A stretch of DNA of 64,000 nt from Spirometra erinaceieuropaei (GCA_902702965.1 CACRXP010000050.1:981586-1045585); one strand, 5' to 3'; numbered from the stretch's first letter, positions 10,373 through 22,456 are shown. A program made the numbers and translations. The notes: a model not told the origin generated them from the letters alone.

Positions 10373-10381
10373 GGAGGGGGG
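10373..10381 (+). other. G1 polypurine tract
   Basis: GGAGGGGGG lies four bases upstream of the 3' LTR. It is the expected plus-strand primer for Gypsy cDNA synthesis. Confidence 0.8.
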
Positions 10382-10384
10382 TAT

Positions 10385-10607
10385 TGTGCCGAGACACCAG
10401 ACTATCATTCCTTCCCCTACCTGTTTCTCATTCTTGAACTTACTGGTTGTTTAACTGAATGGAAGTAACATAGCACAACGTGACGCGCTCGGCATCTGTT
10501 GGATTGTCAGGTCGTTTGACCTTTGATTGTTAGTTCTTTCATACCTCTGGTCTTATCCTGATGTCCATAGTCTGGAATTGACAGTTTTGTCCTTAGCCCT
10601 CGCAACA
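10385..10607 (+). repeat. G1 3' LTR
   Basis: This is the 223-bp partner of 2133-2355, with TG...CA ends. It is followed directly by AATGTACCGCCC, which reads as the middle of a CR1-A reverse-transcriptase gene. Confidence 0.9.
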
Positions 10608-12427
10608 AATGTACCGCCCGAATTGTTGATGGCGTTCGACGAAGAACCATCTAACCGCTGTCTATGCTCTTCCAAGAATCGTTCGAAGCAGGCTATTTGC
10701 TTGCCAATTGGAAATTTACACGGACCACACCACTTTATAAAGGCGGCAGCAAGGCCTTAGCAAACGACTACGGACCAATCGGCCTTACTTCATTTTGCTG
10801 CAAAATAATGGAACAAATAATCAAGCGGGGAATAACGTGCTTCCTAGGACAGCAAAATCCGCTATGCTGCGTCAAGCACGGATTCCGCGGAGGCCGACTG
10901 TGCGTGACAAACCTGCTCTATTGTTTAGAACGTTGGATCCGAGCAGTCGATGGCGAGAATGCAGTGCACGCAGTCTGCGTCGACTTTGAGAAAACATTCG
11001 ACAGTGTACCATATCAGCCTCTCATGTAAAAATTAAGCCGAACAGGCACTAGACGTAATCTCCTGAGGTGGATTAAATGCTTCTTGATCGGTCTCTCTCA
11101 AATTGTCCACGTCGGTGAGAGGCAGTTAGCGGAGGTGACGGTTGAAAGTGGTGTTCATCAAGGCTCCGTTTTTGACCCAACTTTGTTCACTACATACGTC
11201 AACGATTGCGTCAGTGAACTGAATTGTCATGTTGCCACATTCACTGATGATACTAGGCTTTGCATCGTCATGCAAACTGAATTTGTCGAAAAGCGCTTGC
11301 AGGCAGACCTGACTCGACTCGAGAAATGGTCAGAGGACTGGTTTTTGCCGTTTAATGTGACTAAGTGCAACATTCTTCCAGTCGGTGGGACCCGATCTCC
11401 GGACGGCAGGGTTTATCATATAAATGGCGTACTATTGCAGGAGGTAGACACACAGGGAGAATTGAGCGTGTGGATCACGGCTTTACTTAAACCGTCGCTC
11501 CACTGCTCCAAGGTAGCCAAGTCCGCGATATCAGTCCTGTATTTTGTCAAGCGGGCGTTGTCTATCTTCGACGAGTACTGCTTCCCTTACTCTTTTGGAC
11601 GTTAGTTCGCTATTCAAGCGCGGAAACCCTGAACCGCTAAAGACTAGCACCCTTGAGAGAGTTCAAACACAGGCAACCAAACTCGTTAATGGACAGAGAT
11701 CACTACCCTATGAAACATGGTAATCCAATTTCCGCCTTTTTTCTCTGAATTACAGACAGCTAAATGGCGACCTGATACCATCATTCCGTATTATACGCGG
11801 TCAGGACTGCAGTCTTTTACCTGCTGACGTCTTTGATTTAGCAACTACAACGAATCGCCGAGGTCATCTACTTAAAATGCGTGTAACTGGCGCCAGGTTG
11901 GACATTCAGCAGTTTTTTTCAAACAGAGTGATTGATTATAGGAACGCTCTGCCTGCAGATATCGTAATGTTCACATCCGTCGAGGCGTTTAAGTGCAAGT
12001 TGGGTCATTATACCACCACATGCCATAATGTAACCCGACCGATATCGTCTTAGCGTTCGGATTCAACAGTTTATAATTGTTATAATACTACTGTCTGTAT
12101 TTCAGCAACGTTTATTTCTCATTATATTATTATCCGAAGTCCGTTGAATGTAAGTGTTGGAATTTACTTCGTATCCCTCAGATAAATGAGATTCTGCCAA
12201 TATTCTACGACACAACTAAACATAGACCGACTACTGTACAGCGCATTTTGTAATGTTAATCTTTTTAGCACTTGGAAAAAAATCGTTTATTTGTTTGGTC
12301 TCGAAAAATTTTCTGCTGCTGTTTGATGTTTCCATTCTCAAATTATTGATGTAGCTTGCCTCGCCATAACAAACAGGGAATTCAAAGGTTTAACTCCCAT
12401 ATTTCCCTCAAATAAAATGAACTAAAC
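10608..12427 (+). mobile_element. CR1-A copy 2, degenerate
   Basis: The copy begins abruptly within RT at VPPELL, next to the G1 LTR. It ends with the family terminus ATTTCCCTCAAATAAAATGA near 12400-12427. The 5' two thirds of the element are absent. The missing half is not on the other side of G1, so the Gypsy insertion and a deletion or rearrangement together explain the junction. Confidence 0.8.
10611..12052 (+). pseudogene. CR1-A ORF2 remnant (frameshifts and stops)
   Basis: The pieces in order are PPELLMAFDEE, then after a frameshift ESFEAGYLLANWKFTRTTPLYKGG, FCCKIMEQII, CVDFEKTFDSVPYQ, an in-frame TAA at 11027, VHQGSVFDPTLF, and FTDD where the family has FADD. C-terminal blocks follow (VQTQATKLVNGQ, FRIIRGQDCS, ATTTNRRGH) in shifting frames to about 12052. 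It is related to the 1-1875 ORF but much older by its number of lesions. Confidence 0.8.
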
Positions 12428-12566
12428 CCAGGGTTACAAAGTATTACTGGGATCAGTGTCTTAGTAGTCACCGTAGGAATGGCCCCAGAGACGCGAACTC
12501 GTGATTATGCTTCGCCGTAAGCGATCTGATTAAGAGATAGCACTGCATCTGCACATTATGATGAAG

Positions 12567-13427
12567 AATAAATAAAATAATATTACATAAGACCCATCGG
12601 GGTCCCATCACAGCAAGTAAAAATCAATTTTATTGGATTTTAGTGAAGGTAGTCAGAATCTGTACAATATGCAATCCACAGTTTCTGAATTAGTAGTCCG
12701 TTAGGAAATATGATGAGCGAGCAGTAAAAAAAGCACCGTAAATTAAACGAAATGATCGGATTGATTTTAAAGAAGAAAAAACTGTCGTTTATGAAAGGAT
12801 AAGAGTGCGGGTAGGACCGGCCTGCATGTGGCGGTGTATAACGGATATCGTCTGGACAGAAATAAATGTCAGCCTTGAGGGGTAAATATGTCGGCCAGAC
12901 AGGACCGTCCTGCATGGGGTATTGTATAAGGGATTCAAAACGGACGTCAGGGCAGAAGTTATACACCGGATGAGACTATTCGCGTCAAAGTGGCGAGAGG
13001 ATAGGAACCCAGACGCGATCGGCCACAGTCCGCTTCGAGTTCAGCCGAGAAGTGGGCAAGGGAGGTAGGACCAGACTACTGGTATTCGACTAATACTGAG
13101 GGTTCCACCGTGAGCTTCAACAGACCGCTTGAGGTCGAAACGGGGAGAAGACATGAAGAATCGAGAAAATTGTCGCTTTGGGGGAGAAGTGACAGCAGTG
13201 GATTTAGAAACAAATTCAAAAAAGGGTTTCTTAAGATATAATTGAGGGTTTCCACTTGGTCTACCACTAAATCCCAGAAGGACCCTTCTGAAATCCAAGA
13301 AGCTGAGTGTTCGGGAATAAGACCGTTAAAAGTGTCTTTATACTTTCTGGTGTAACGTGTTTGCGAAATTTCTACTTGAATACCAGTAACTTAGGCGATG
13401 GCCTTTTTTCTGACGGAAGACAATTCC
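12567..13427 (-). mobile_element. CR1-B2 3' fragment
   Basis: The low-coordinate end has an AATAAATAAAATAAT tail and the shared CR1-B terminus (GACCCATCGGGGTCCCATCA). It runs through the B2 3' UTR into the last codons of ORF2, matching 49.4-49.6 kb. It stops at about 13427, where Gypsy G3 sequence begins. In this copy the UTR is continuous across the point at which CR1-C interrupts the 44.1-53.5 kb copy, so it is the reference for that junction. Confidence 0.8.
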
Positions 13428-14022
13428 AACTCGTGTTTGGTGCCGTCATCCGACTTTTCGGTCATAACGCCAACCCCGCAAGGTGCGGCCGAAGATCCTA
13501 CTAAACTCCTGCACCGTCTCGGGCAATTCGTGTGGACACTTTCCCCGGTTCCACCCAGGCCACCTATCTCAGAGTCTTACCTCGAGAAAGACCTGGCAAC
13601 ATACCCTCACGCCTATCTTCGATGTGGTAGAGTCCATCGGCCCCTGGAACCACCCTACGACGGCCCCTAACAGGTTATTTTTCGTGGGAGGAAGAAGTTC
13701 CGCATCCAACACGGAACCAATGCATGTACTGTCTCAAAGCTGCCGTCCCGACACTCCTTCGGATGAGACCTGTGGTCCTCAACACCCTGTTCCACCTTCC
13801 CAGCCCCCTATCCCTCCGTTCTGTGTACTCCCTCTTCCAACATGTCCGCAAGCCCCAACCGCAACTACCACCTTATTTACATCCAACGCTGTAACAGTAA
13901 ACCATATTGACCTCTCACCTCTGCCTCCTGTATATGTAACACGTTGTTGACGTCATGTTCTTTCTCTTGACCATTTGATTACTCATGATATTTAGACGTG
14001 AACAATTCCTTCGGCGTCGTTA
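13428..14022 (+). pseudogene. G3: integrase C-terminus of a second CsRn1-like Gypsy
   Basis: Matches to G1 9570-10360 include the blocks LVFG, PRPPISESYLEKDLATYP (compare PSYLAKDLATCS), VHRPLEPPYDGP and DETCG, the P-rich tail, and finally a CCTTCGGCGTCGTT stretch at about 14009-14022. It has stops and frameshifts. No LTR could be recognised downstream. It lacks the 200-bp insertion seen in G1, which is how that insertion was found. Confidence 0.7.
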
Positions 14023-14384
14023 CACGCCGGGGTTACTGTGGCAGTCTGCGCCTCCCTGATCTCTGCCGATTTGTCGCGCTGTTCTCCTGTCCGCCCCACA
14101 CTCTCCGTCACTTCACTGCTGAGACGCGCGAGGCTTGTCACTGGCCTCGCGAGTGCTCGCGGCTTATCAACGATGCCCTTTCCCTGATTGCCTGGCGGAC
14201 GCTGAGACAGCCAAAGGCGCACACATGCGCTGGTGTCTGAGCATCACAACGGCGGACACAGGCAACACAACTTGCCTTGAGAGACCGCTCACAGTGGCCG
14301 CTTGTAGAGCCTTTGTGTACAAACTTCCTCGGCAGTAAAAGTTGTCCAACCCAACCCGCCTTCCCTGACTTCTGAGTTATGAAC

Positions 14385-14645
14385 TTCTGTCTTGTCCACC
14401 ATACCCTCCCGACACGTCCACCGGCAGCGCACCTATTCCGCCGGTCAATAACGAGAAAGTCGGTGCCTGTATGGTTTTTGGGCACGTTTTTTACCTCTGG
14501 GCTGACTTGAAGGTACACCTCGCCTCAGAAGAGCATAAAGCCCGGATCGAGTCCGCGGCCCATCGTGCGGCAGAGCAGAAAACGGAAGCGGCTACTCGTC
14601 AGGCCTGCAGCTTGAACTTTAATACCGTAAGCTAAGTGAAGGCTA
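14385..14645 (+). pseudogene. Broken partial copy of the 17319-18647 zinc-finger gene
   Basis: From about 14398 the plus strand reads PDTSTGSAPIPPVNNEKVGAC, ADLKVHLASEEHKARIESAAH and NFNTV. This is nearly the same as residues 69-146 of the minus-strand zinc-finger ORF 3-4 kb away, in opposite orientation. Two zinc-binding Cys are lost: one finger has C-x-x-F in place of C-x-x-C, and another has Arg in place of the first Cys. A stop follows at the equivalent of finger 3. No introns are visible in either copy, so retrocopy and DNA duplication cannot be told apart. Confidence 0.75.
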
Positions 14646-15229
14646 ACCAAAGCCAGAAAAGTCAACTCGCTGCAATTACTTGCTAAGCTGCCTGTGCAAT
14701 TTCTCGACTCAGTGGAGTTTGTCCAAGAATTCTGTCTTCCCTGACTTGCGATTTGAGAATCTTCGCGCTGTCCACCCTTTGAACTTCCGACCAACTGGTG
14801 AATTACACAGCATCCTGCCCCTTGTACTCCCTGGTATTTGCGCAGCACTGTATGAATGGACATTTCCCGGTCTTAAAAAACCTCGGAATTGGAACCTTCT
14901 TTAAAACCGAATGATACCCTTTATTTCAGTATAAGATTTGAGGGCGCAATCCCTTATAGCAAGGAGATGTGAATCTAGACTAAAGCCTCAGCCTCTAATA
15001 TTGACTGCAATTTGATTGGTTCCCAGCGCCCCTGGTATTTGCATTACTAATAGCGCAAACGAATGCGCGCCTGATTATTGGCAATTCGATCGAACGAGGC
15101 GCTGACTTTCGCGATAGCGCTCGCACACGCCATTTCCTACTCTCCCACGCTGCTGCATGCACGGAATCACTGTCTCTTTGCTATGCCTTTCTCACCGACC
15201 CTGTTCAACTGTTTTAAGATATTTTCAGC
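14646..15229. other. No recognised gene
   Basis: I see only short open frames with no recognisable motif. A phrase like CCCTGGTATTTGC occurs at about 14827 and 15029, which suggests a diverged local duplication. Confidence 0.5.
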
Positions 15230-15920
15230 ATGTTCAAGGCGGTATCAGAGAAGACATTAAGCAGACGTGCTAACCAAGCAATAGATAAAGTCCTACGCCA
15301 AAGTGTCAAGGATATGACGAGAAGTTACCAGCCTGACTCGTCATCGTCGTGGGTTGGTTTCTCCTAGTCAAACGACAGCACCGAGTCCTCTGCTGACGAA
15401 GTGACCAGTTTACCGCCTATTTCACCTGAAAAGGATCCTCAAGAGCCTGTGAAAGCCCTGTCAGCAGAAGAAGAGCCTAGCGAACGAGATGATCTGCGTA
15501 CCTGGGTAATACGCTCTCAAACGCCCCCTAATCATCTGACGAGTCTTCTGAAGATTATGCGGCGACTGTCGTCTGACCTGCCCTCGGACGCACGAACGCT
15601 ACTTGAGGGGGGGGGAGGGGGGCGGGCAAGCAATGGGGTAACAATGACGGCAGTGGGCAGTGGTGAGTACGTCCACCAAGGACTTATAAGGCAGTTAACT
15701 GAGCAGTTACGCGCCTCCTCCACGCATATCGTAGATGATAAGGTAGTTGCTTATTTGGCAATTGACGGCCTAACATAATAAAACAAGGCGTGAATCTTGG
15801 CCAGTCCTTGGTCAAATTATGCAGCCGTTCGTTGGTGAAATTGTTGTGGTAGGCGTTTATTGTGGCCATGGTAAGCCCTCAGATGTACAGGCGTACTGCA
15901 GGCCATTCACTCGAGAGTAA
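15230..15920 (+). pseudogene. Transposase-like gene remnant, copy 1
   Basis: The frame opens at ATG 15230 (MFKAVSEKTLSRRANQAIDKVL...), has one TAG at 15365-15367 and continues to 15778. It shows the blocks LLKIMRR, LPSDARTLL, GSGEYVHQGL and AYLAIDGL. After a frameshift it continues at 15795-15920 with SWPVLGQI, VVVGVYCGHGKPSDVQAY and PFTRE. This block order matches, from memory, a large family of unnamed invertebrate proteins thought to be transposase-derived. A second copy with the same order is at 38943-39635. A run of Gly codons (about 15606-15627) may be a slippage site. The exact superfamily is uncertain. Confidence 0.6.
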
Positions 15921-17318
15921 TTATCGCCTGCTAGTAATGGCCTGCATTTTGGTGTAGTCGACCGGCTGCTGCAGTGCGGCCTAACCAGCTAGAACTAACA
16001 GACATCTGCTACCAAATGAGTACAAGATATGCTTTTGTGCACGTTTCCTGCAAAAATTAGTTGGATATATAAGAGTGTCGAAAACCAATGGGGAAAACTC
16101 ATGCCAAGTAGTTACTTTTTTACCAGGTGTTTTTTGCAGACCGCCGAAAAAAGCTCACTCGAAAGCCGGAATCCTGGTTGGTGAAATATCTTAGGATTAT
16201 GCTGCAGGACAGCTAACACTATAATCCTACTTCAATAATATTTTCAAGTCAAATGCACATTTCAGAATTTCAGTTAACATTTCACGAGACAGCACACCTA
16301 CTGTACATTCTACAACGATCAACCAATTTGTTGATTGAATTCTGGACAATGTCTATCCTCTTAGTCCTGAATTAATGGTTGCAGTCTTTCCACCCCACGA
16401 GTCGTGGCTCTTGGCACACCTGCTACCCCACATCGGCATACAAACATCCAGTATTCCCAATTGGTACGATGCTTAATGTGTAACTCTAATAGCATGTTAG
16501 TATCGATGCGATACACTTGTGTTGCCGCTTGTCGAGATATTCCGCCCACATCGCCCTCATTGGGCAGCCGCCCTTTTGCACTTCGCTCTAATCGGCTGGC
16601 GAATTTGTCGGTCTCTAAAGAGATCGAAATACAGAAACTGGTAGTCAAACAATCTCCATGATAGTTTTACAGTTTTTATGTGAATCAGTTAACTTCCTCA
16701 TCATCTATTAGTTCGTACCATGGCCACTTAAATGGGGAACGCCTTGTTGAAAATTCTGGAATGATACTTTCGAAATAAATCGTATCCCTCTGCAATTCTC
16801 CCTCTCTCTCCTTCCTTCACCACAGGAACACCCTACTTTCGCTTTCAGCCGACAACAGTCCGCGTGAAAAGACCTTGGATTATGCGGTGTACACTGAGAG
16901 CGCATTTAACCCGATCAATGAAACACAAAAGGCCCGAGTTTCCAAATGAAAATGACGTTCCAAAACTACTCACAGTCCAGGACATGGGGGAGGATCGATC
17001 TTCATGAAACAGGTCGTGTTTTTGGACGCCTACACATCCTACTACCCTACTGAACCAAAAAAGCTAGACTGCAAGACGACCTGTCGCACAAAGAGACAAT
17101 GGTCGTATCTGAGACCTAATGCATATAACGAGAGCAGGTCCTGACATAAACACTACCAGCCACAGACGAACAACAGTAAAAAAACAATGTGAAAAGCGCT
17201 CAAGCTTTATCTTTGGTAGGCGGTGCGAGACTGAAAGTTAAATTCGAAACAGTGCGCAATTGAGAGACGGGATAGTGGTACAAGAAGTTAAGGGCTTCCA
17301 TAATGGGGGGATTGACTC
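15921..17318. other. No recognised gene
   Basis: Several short open frames occur (for example around 16404-16661), but none has motifs I recognise. The stretch lies just 3' of the minus-strand zinc-finger gene and may contain its 3' flank. Confidence 0.5.
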
Positions 17319-18647
17319 CTAAGACTTCGACTGGTGTTTTTTGCCCGACAAGTGCTGTTCCACGCCGCCACTGGAGCTGGGGATTGAGCAGTGACAACGA
17401 TTGCAGTATAACCCACTGTCCTTTTTAACTATGATGGTGTCGGTAGGTACGGCAGTCGGCGTCGAAGAAGCTTTCAGCTGTGGAGCACAAATCGGCTCCA
17501 AAAGTCTGCAAATTTCCGACCTAATAAAGGGTCGCATCTCCTCACACAGTCTGCTAACCAGCGCTGCGAGTCCCTCGTTTTCAAGGGGAGTTTGTGGTCT
17601 AGGGGATTCCACCGCCACCTGAACTCCATTGCCACATGTTCTGTTGCCATTTGTGTTGGAAGCAGTAGCCTCTACCGTTGCTGAACTCCTGCATGGTGGC
17701 ATGCTCTTACTCTGACGCATTTTCTCAGCGGTCTGTTCGTGCTCGGGGGTTGCAACATGTTGTTTCAGATCATCTTTAGATAGGAAGTTTATATCACAGC
17801 ACAAACAGAGGAAGGACGGTGGAGGTAGAGAAACAGGCTTCCCCTGTTGTGTTGCATGCCCAACTCTCCCTACATGTTCCGGTGTGGTGAGGTTAGGTGG
17901 CACAAGAGATGGAGGATGGTTCTGTTCCAACTGTATTTTATTGTCGCATGCATTGTTATTGTTGATGTTGGAAACGGTTGCGGAACTTTTGCACGGTAAC
18001 CTGTCGTTACTCAGGCGCATTTTCTCGGCCTGTTGCACGTGCTCCTGGGTCGCAATATGCTGCTGGAGTTCGGATTTAGCACGGAAGGTCATATCACAGC
18101 ACATACAGCGGAGGTACCGTGGAGATGAAGAGACAGGCTTACCCTGATGCGTTGCATGTTTGACTTTCGCTACATGCTCCGGTGTGGCGAGGTGAGCCTT
18201 TAATTCGATTACGGTATTAAAGTCCAAACCACAGGCTTGACAGGTAGCCGCTTTCGTTCCCTGTTCTGCTACTGGCTCATTTACAAGATGGGCCGCGGAC
18301 TCGATCCGGGCTTTATGCTCATCTGAGGCGAGGTGCGCCTTCAAATCAGCTGAGACGTAAAAAACGAGCCCACAAACCTTGCAGGCACCAACTTTCTCGT
18401 TATTCGCCGACGGGATAGATGCACTGCCGGTGGACGTATCCGGACTGCGAAAGGCGGATGGCGCCAGAGGCTGCGAGAAGAAAGCCGCATTCACAGGCTT
18501 TGGTCGTTGACTGGACGGGAGTACGTTTTCAGATTCAGGACAATCGCCGCCACTGCAATTAGCAGACTGAACGTGCTTCCAGTAGTGATTTATTAGGGTA
18601 AACTGTTCACCGCAGTAGGGACAAGTCAGGGGAGATTCCTCCGCCAT
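17319..18647 (-). CDS. Zinc-finger protein with U1/matrin-type C2H2 fingers
   Basis: This intact single-exon ORF of 442 residues starts MAEESPLTCPYCG. Finger 1 is C9-C12-H25-C31 (C2HC). Four fingers of form CX2CX12HX5H lie at 89-111, 136-158, 181-203 and 281-303, and a last CX2CX13HX5H is at 415-438. The X5 His spacing is that of matrin/U1-type fingers, which often bind RNA or DNA, so a nuclear nucleic-acid-binding role is inferred. Residues about 152-240 and 252-340 are repeats offset by exactly 100 residues. In the second repeat the finger-3 part has decayed to LTTPEH. No transposase motif is seen. It may be a host gene or element cargo. A broken inverted copy lies at 14385-14645. Confidence 0.75.
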   Translation of the reverse strand: MAEESPLTCPYCGEQFTLINHYWKHVQSANCSGGDCPESENVLPSSQRPKPVNAAFFSQPLAPSAFRSPDTSTGSASIPSANNEKVGACKVCGLVFYVSADLKAHLASDEHKARIESAAHLVNEPVAEQGTKAATCQACGLDFNTVIELKAHLATPEHVAKVKHATHQGKPVSSSPRYLRCMCCDMTFRAKSELQQHIATQEHVQQAEKMRLSNDRLPCKSSATVSNINNNNACDNKIQLEQNHPPSLVPPNLTTPEHVGRVGHATQQGKPVSLPPPSFLCLCCDINFLSKDDLKQHVATPEHEQTAEKMRQSKSMPPCRSSATVEATASNTNGNRTCGNGVQVAVESPRPQTPLENEGLAALVSRLCEEMRPFIRSEICRLLEPICAPQLKASSTPTAVPTDTIIVKKDSGLYCNRCHCSIPSSSGGVEQHLSGKKHQSKS

Positions 18648-21600
18648 CTACCGTAAAAATATGAAAAAGGAACTAATTAAGGCTATCAAGATCAACAGGC
18701 AGAGGGCAAAACGTGGAGAATTACGTTGATACAACATCCTAATCACAAATACGACAGCCGTAATGCATGCATTTGCCAAATCAAGAAACTTGCTGTCAAA
18801 GCATACAAGATACCCCACAATCACATACCAATCATCGCCATTAGGTGAATCGTTTAAAATATCAAACTTCGGGTCTTAGGCAGCACAACAAACAGGGTCA
18901 TTAGGATCACTGAACTACTTGCCCGCCTACAGAGCTGACCGAAGGACACATCGGCAAGTTTTCACAGTGCTGCTATGCTTACGTCAGCCTACTACAGAAA
19001 TACTTGGCAAGCATCCGCGAAGGACTCTGTAGGAATTAGTAACCACAGGTCCCATTTCAAAATCGTAGGCTAGAAGGAGGATGTTCGCAAAATGTGCACC
19101 AGTATGAGGTGGCCTCGGGCACGGCGTGTCGAGGGACAGGCCAAAAGAAAGAAAGATTCTTGCCGTGGCAGTGGGTCTTTCGGCCTCATGACCTGACACC
19201 TTATGGTTGCCCCTGGTGTCGGATGACGTTGGCCACCCTCCCGTGTCCCTTGAAATTGGACTTCCACACAGACCGGAGGCAATCACAAGGCGCCAAATCA
19301 TAAGAAAAAGTCATCCGCCAGCATCATAAAAATCCAAAACCCCTCCCACTGAGCGCCGTCTAGCCACTGGAAACCTATTAATGAACTGTATTAAGGGCAG
19401 TAGGTTGAGTGAAAGAAGGCAACAGCTATAAAGACGTCCGAAAATATTAGTGTCTGGAGGTGAATATTCCAGTTAGATGTGTGCGCATGAGAAAGGGAGA
19501 AGTAGACTGGTCGAGAGCCCCAATGATTTGTTTATTTTTCTGAGCATTCAAACCTGCACAGGTGTCCACCGGCAGGGTCCTGCGTAGTCATCTACGGACC
19601 AACGGTCCTGGCCGTTGAGTCCGATTGCCCAGACCGGTCTCATTCTTCCTTGCCCATGTGTAACTTCTGCAAGACATCTGTCTGGTCTAAATTCTAATTG
19701 AGGACTGCATACTCCCCAACAGAGGCCTATGGAGTAAGAAAAGTGGGTGGAATGGGTAGGTGCCAGTGTAAAAAGCTGTGAAATATTTAACAAGGGGGCG
19801 AAAAATAATAAAATGATAAGAGAAAGGGAAAATATACGGGAAAAGGTAAAACGAGACAAAAGGGACGTATGAAAGGGCTAATAAAAACGCCCAATAAAAC
19901 CTCAGCTACACGATTGCCCTGCTTTGCAAACGACGATCCCATCGTCTCAACTGACGACTGACGCCACAGCCCCACGGGGTAAGCTTAGCAGCAGTGACTT
20001 GTGGGCGAACCTGTTTATAGTGGATACTTTCGCGACACCTACCCCACTCTCGTCTCTTACATGTGCTGGGTTCCAATAAAGAAACAAAGTCAAGACGACC
20101 ATAGATAGGCTGGAACTAAACGATACATATGCGCGTGCCAAACACCTGTCCGCTGTGTGCAATAAGGCCGGCTAGGATCTCGCGCACCTGACAATGCCAT
20201 AGAGGCTAGACTAAGGTGAAGCCATTGCAACCTGACCCTCAGTTCTGAAAAATCGGTCGAGTTGTCTCGTCGGCTAGCAACCGTCTGAGCTACGACTCCT
20301 AGTCCATCGTGATAGATTAAATCGCATCAGATTCCACTCTCCCTCTCGCTCTCTCTCTCCTTCCTCAAATACCACTGGCTTATCCAAGTCAAACAAACTG
20401 GGAATGTGATTGGGCGCTATGGCTGACGAGACGTAGAGTCCTACGTCTGAGGCATGCAACCGCACGGCAACAGTAAACGACTCGCGCGGACCCGACGCAG
20501 CCTGATAAGCGCATGCCGCGGGTCAGTCGAGTCCCCATCCTCGTCCAGAGAATCGCAGAACAGTCCGCCTGGGCGGCCCATGAAAAAAAAACAAGGCGAT
20601 GTGGAAGGCATGCAGTGGGGATAAAAATACCATCTTACCACTTTGACGCAAAGCGCACCGACGTGCACTATTGCTGCAGTCTCTGTTCTGCAGCATGGCA
20701 TGCGAGTCACCCAAAAATGTCGGGTGGAATCTTAAAGAAGGGATGTGTCAGAGGGCGGGATGTGCGGGACGCCCAAACAATGGAGTATACTTCGTGGGTA
20801 CGGCAAGTCGCACTACGTCGCTAGCTGCACATTGCGACTACTCTGTCAGGTCTCTGCCTGACGCCTCGCCGACCGCTTTGACTGGCGACATTAACTGGAA
20901 AAGTGTGGCCAGTAAGGCTGTTCGAAGCCAGATACACATAGTGAGGAAAGAAAGGCGTATTTGTGACACATGTAGGCAAAGACTTCATGTCAGGCCAGCC
21001 ACACCAGCATTTCTACAAGCCCGGTGAATGTGTGTAGTCTGGGAGGAGTAGTAGGAAGCTGTAGCAGGGAGGAACCAGCCGCGTTTGTACGACGCGTAGA
21101 CGGGGGCTGCACATAAACTGAGCCACGGAACTTTATCCTATCTTCAATCGGTGTGATTTAGATTTCCCAGTGATATGGCGGAGGGGGCGGGGAAGAGAGA
21201 CGGAGTTCGGCCTAGCGATTACTTCCTCACCATACTAAGTACGATGACTTTTAAATTATCACAACGCACCAATACTTGTGGCTTGGAAGACTGCAAACTG
21301 GCAATGGGGCAGCCGACAATGGTTCTCTCCTAATAAGAACTGTGAGGGAACTGTCACTTAGCTGAAGCAGGAGTGCTTCCGTGGCAGGTTAGCAGGACGC
21401 TTTTTGTAAGGTCACCCATAACCTTCCGATTGCAGTAGCTCAGTCTTTATGAGAAACGACAGCAACTCCATAGACCAGCTAGGTCAGCACGCGAAGTATT
21501 CTTCATTAAAGAGATCGCAGGCCGTGATAAATGCAATAACCCCTGGAATGACTAACCAGTCCGATTCGGAGAATCACTGCTTAAATGAGACATCGCCTTA

Positions 21601-22347
21601 TAAAGTATATTTCATTGTGTCTACACCAGCTGATCATGGCTACTAGTGCTACAGAGGGAGACTAGAAATGGAGTAATACTCATCACAATACTTCTTTAAT
21701 CTTGCCAGATTGATTTAGGTAATACGGCAGTCGGCAATGTCCACATTCTGTTAGACAAATCAGCAGACGGTCGAGCAGAGAAGAAAATCCCGGGTCATCA
21801 AAAGCCCGTACTTGGTACAACTATGATAAATAGAGTCTAGATGACCCCGATGCCGCGGATTATACCTTTTCACGTATGAAAATCTGCGGTGGCCGACCGA
21901 GAAAGCCTAACCCACTCTCTTCTTTAATAAAGATGACCGAAGAGCCAAAAACCACCTCCATGTCCTGGCGGGCTGTGTTTCGTCAGGCTCTGTGCTGGAC
22001 TCGGAGTAGAGACTTCCACTTCGGAGTGCATTGCGTAGAGGTCCCGGTCCCAGCATTAGCTGGCAAACTGACCCAGTTGGTGCACTAGAAAGAGAGCAGG
22101 GAGTGAAGTCAACTCTGGGGACTCCACCCCCACGGCATTTCAGCGCTTTCCTCACTATGATGAAGCTGAGGAGTTTGGAAATATCACGACGCGATACAAG
22201 CCGACAGTTGGAAGCTCGCCAACTGACAATCCCACTCAGGCCTCGCAGTTGGCCACCGGTGTGTTTGTGTGCGGTTGCCGACCGGTGGACTGGACGCCAG
22301 GCTCAATGGCTCCTGATCAATGTGGCCTCTTTGGTACTCTCACGCAT
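18648..22347. other. No recognised gene
   Basis: Only short unconnected open frames (up to about 118 codons, for example 20671-21027) are found, with no domain I can name. No retroelement motif was recognised. This is the longest stretch without an assignable feature and could hold introns, regulatory sequence or old repeats. Confidence 0.5.
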
Positions 22348-22456
22348 NNNNNNNNNNNNNNNNNNNNNNNNNNNNNNNNNNNNNNNNNNNNNNNNNNNNN
22401 NNNNNNNNNNNNNNNNNNNNNNNNNNNNNNNNNNNNNNNNNNNNNNNNNNNNNNNN
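22348..22456. other. Assembly gap (109 N)
   Basis: This is a run of unknown bases. Any open frame drawn across it is not evidence of a gene. Confidence 1.

Larger units (their letters stand above)
2133..10607 (+). mobile_element. G1: complete CsRn1-like Ty3/Gypsy LTR retrotransposon with nested insertions
   Basis: Two 223-bp LTRs bound a tRNA-Trp-like primer site, gag, protease, RT, RNase H, integrase and a polypurine tract, in Gypsy order. Removing the CR1-B1 insertion (3736-7422 with the extra target copy) leaves about 4.8 kb, the size expected for CsRn1-type elements. The element is dead: it has an in-frame stop in gag, frameshifts in pol and several lost catalytic residues. No clear target-site duplication flanks the LTRs (5' flank ...GTTAC, 3' flank AATGT...). 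The right flank is inside a CR1-A RT gene but the left flank is not, so the ends may have been rearranged. Confidence 0.9.

Noticed and set aside
14135..14340. C2H2-like stretch (CPFPDC...H...C) upstream of the zinc-finger pseudogene
   Set aside because: Spacing fits no standard finger and nothing matches the intact gene N-terminus. One isolated pattern is not enough.
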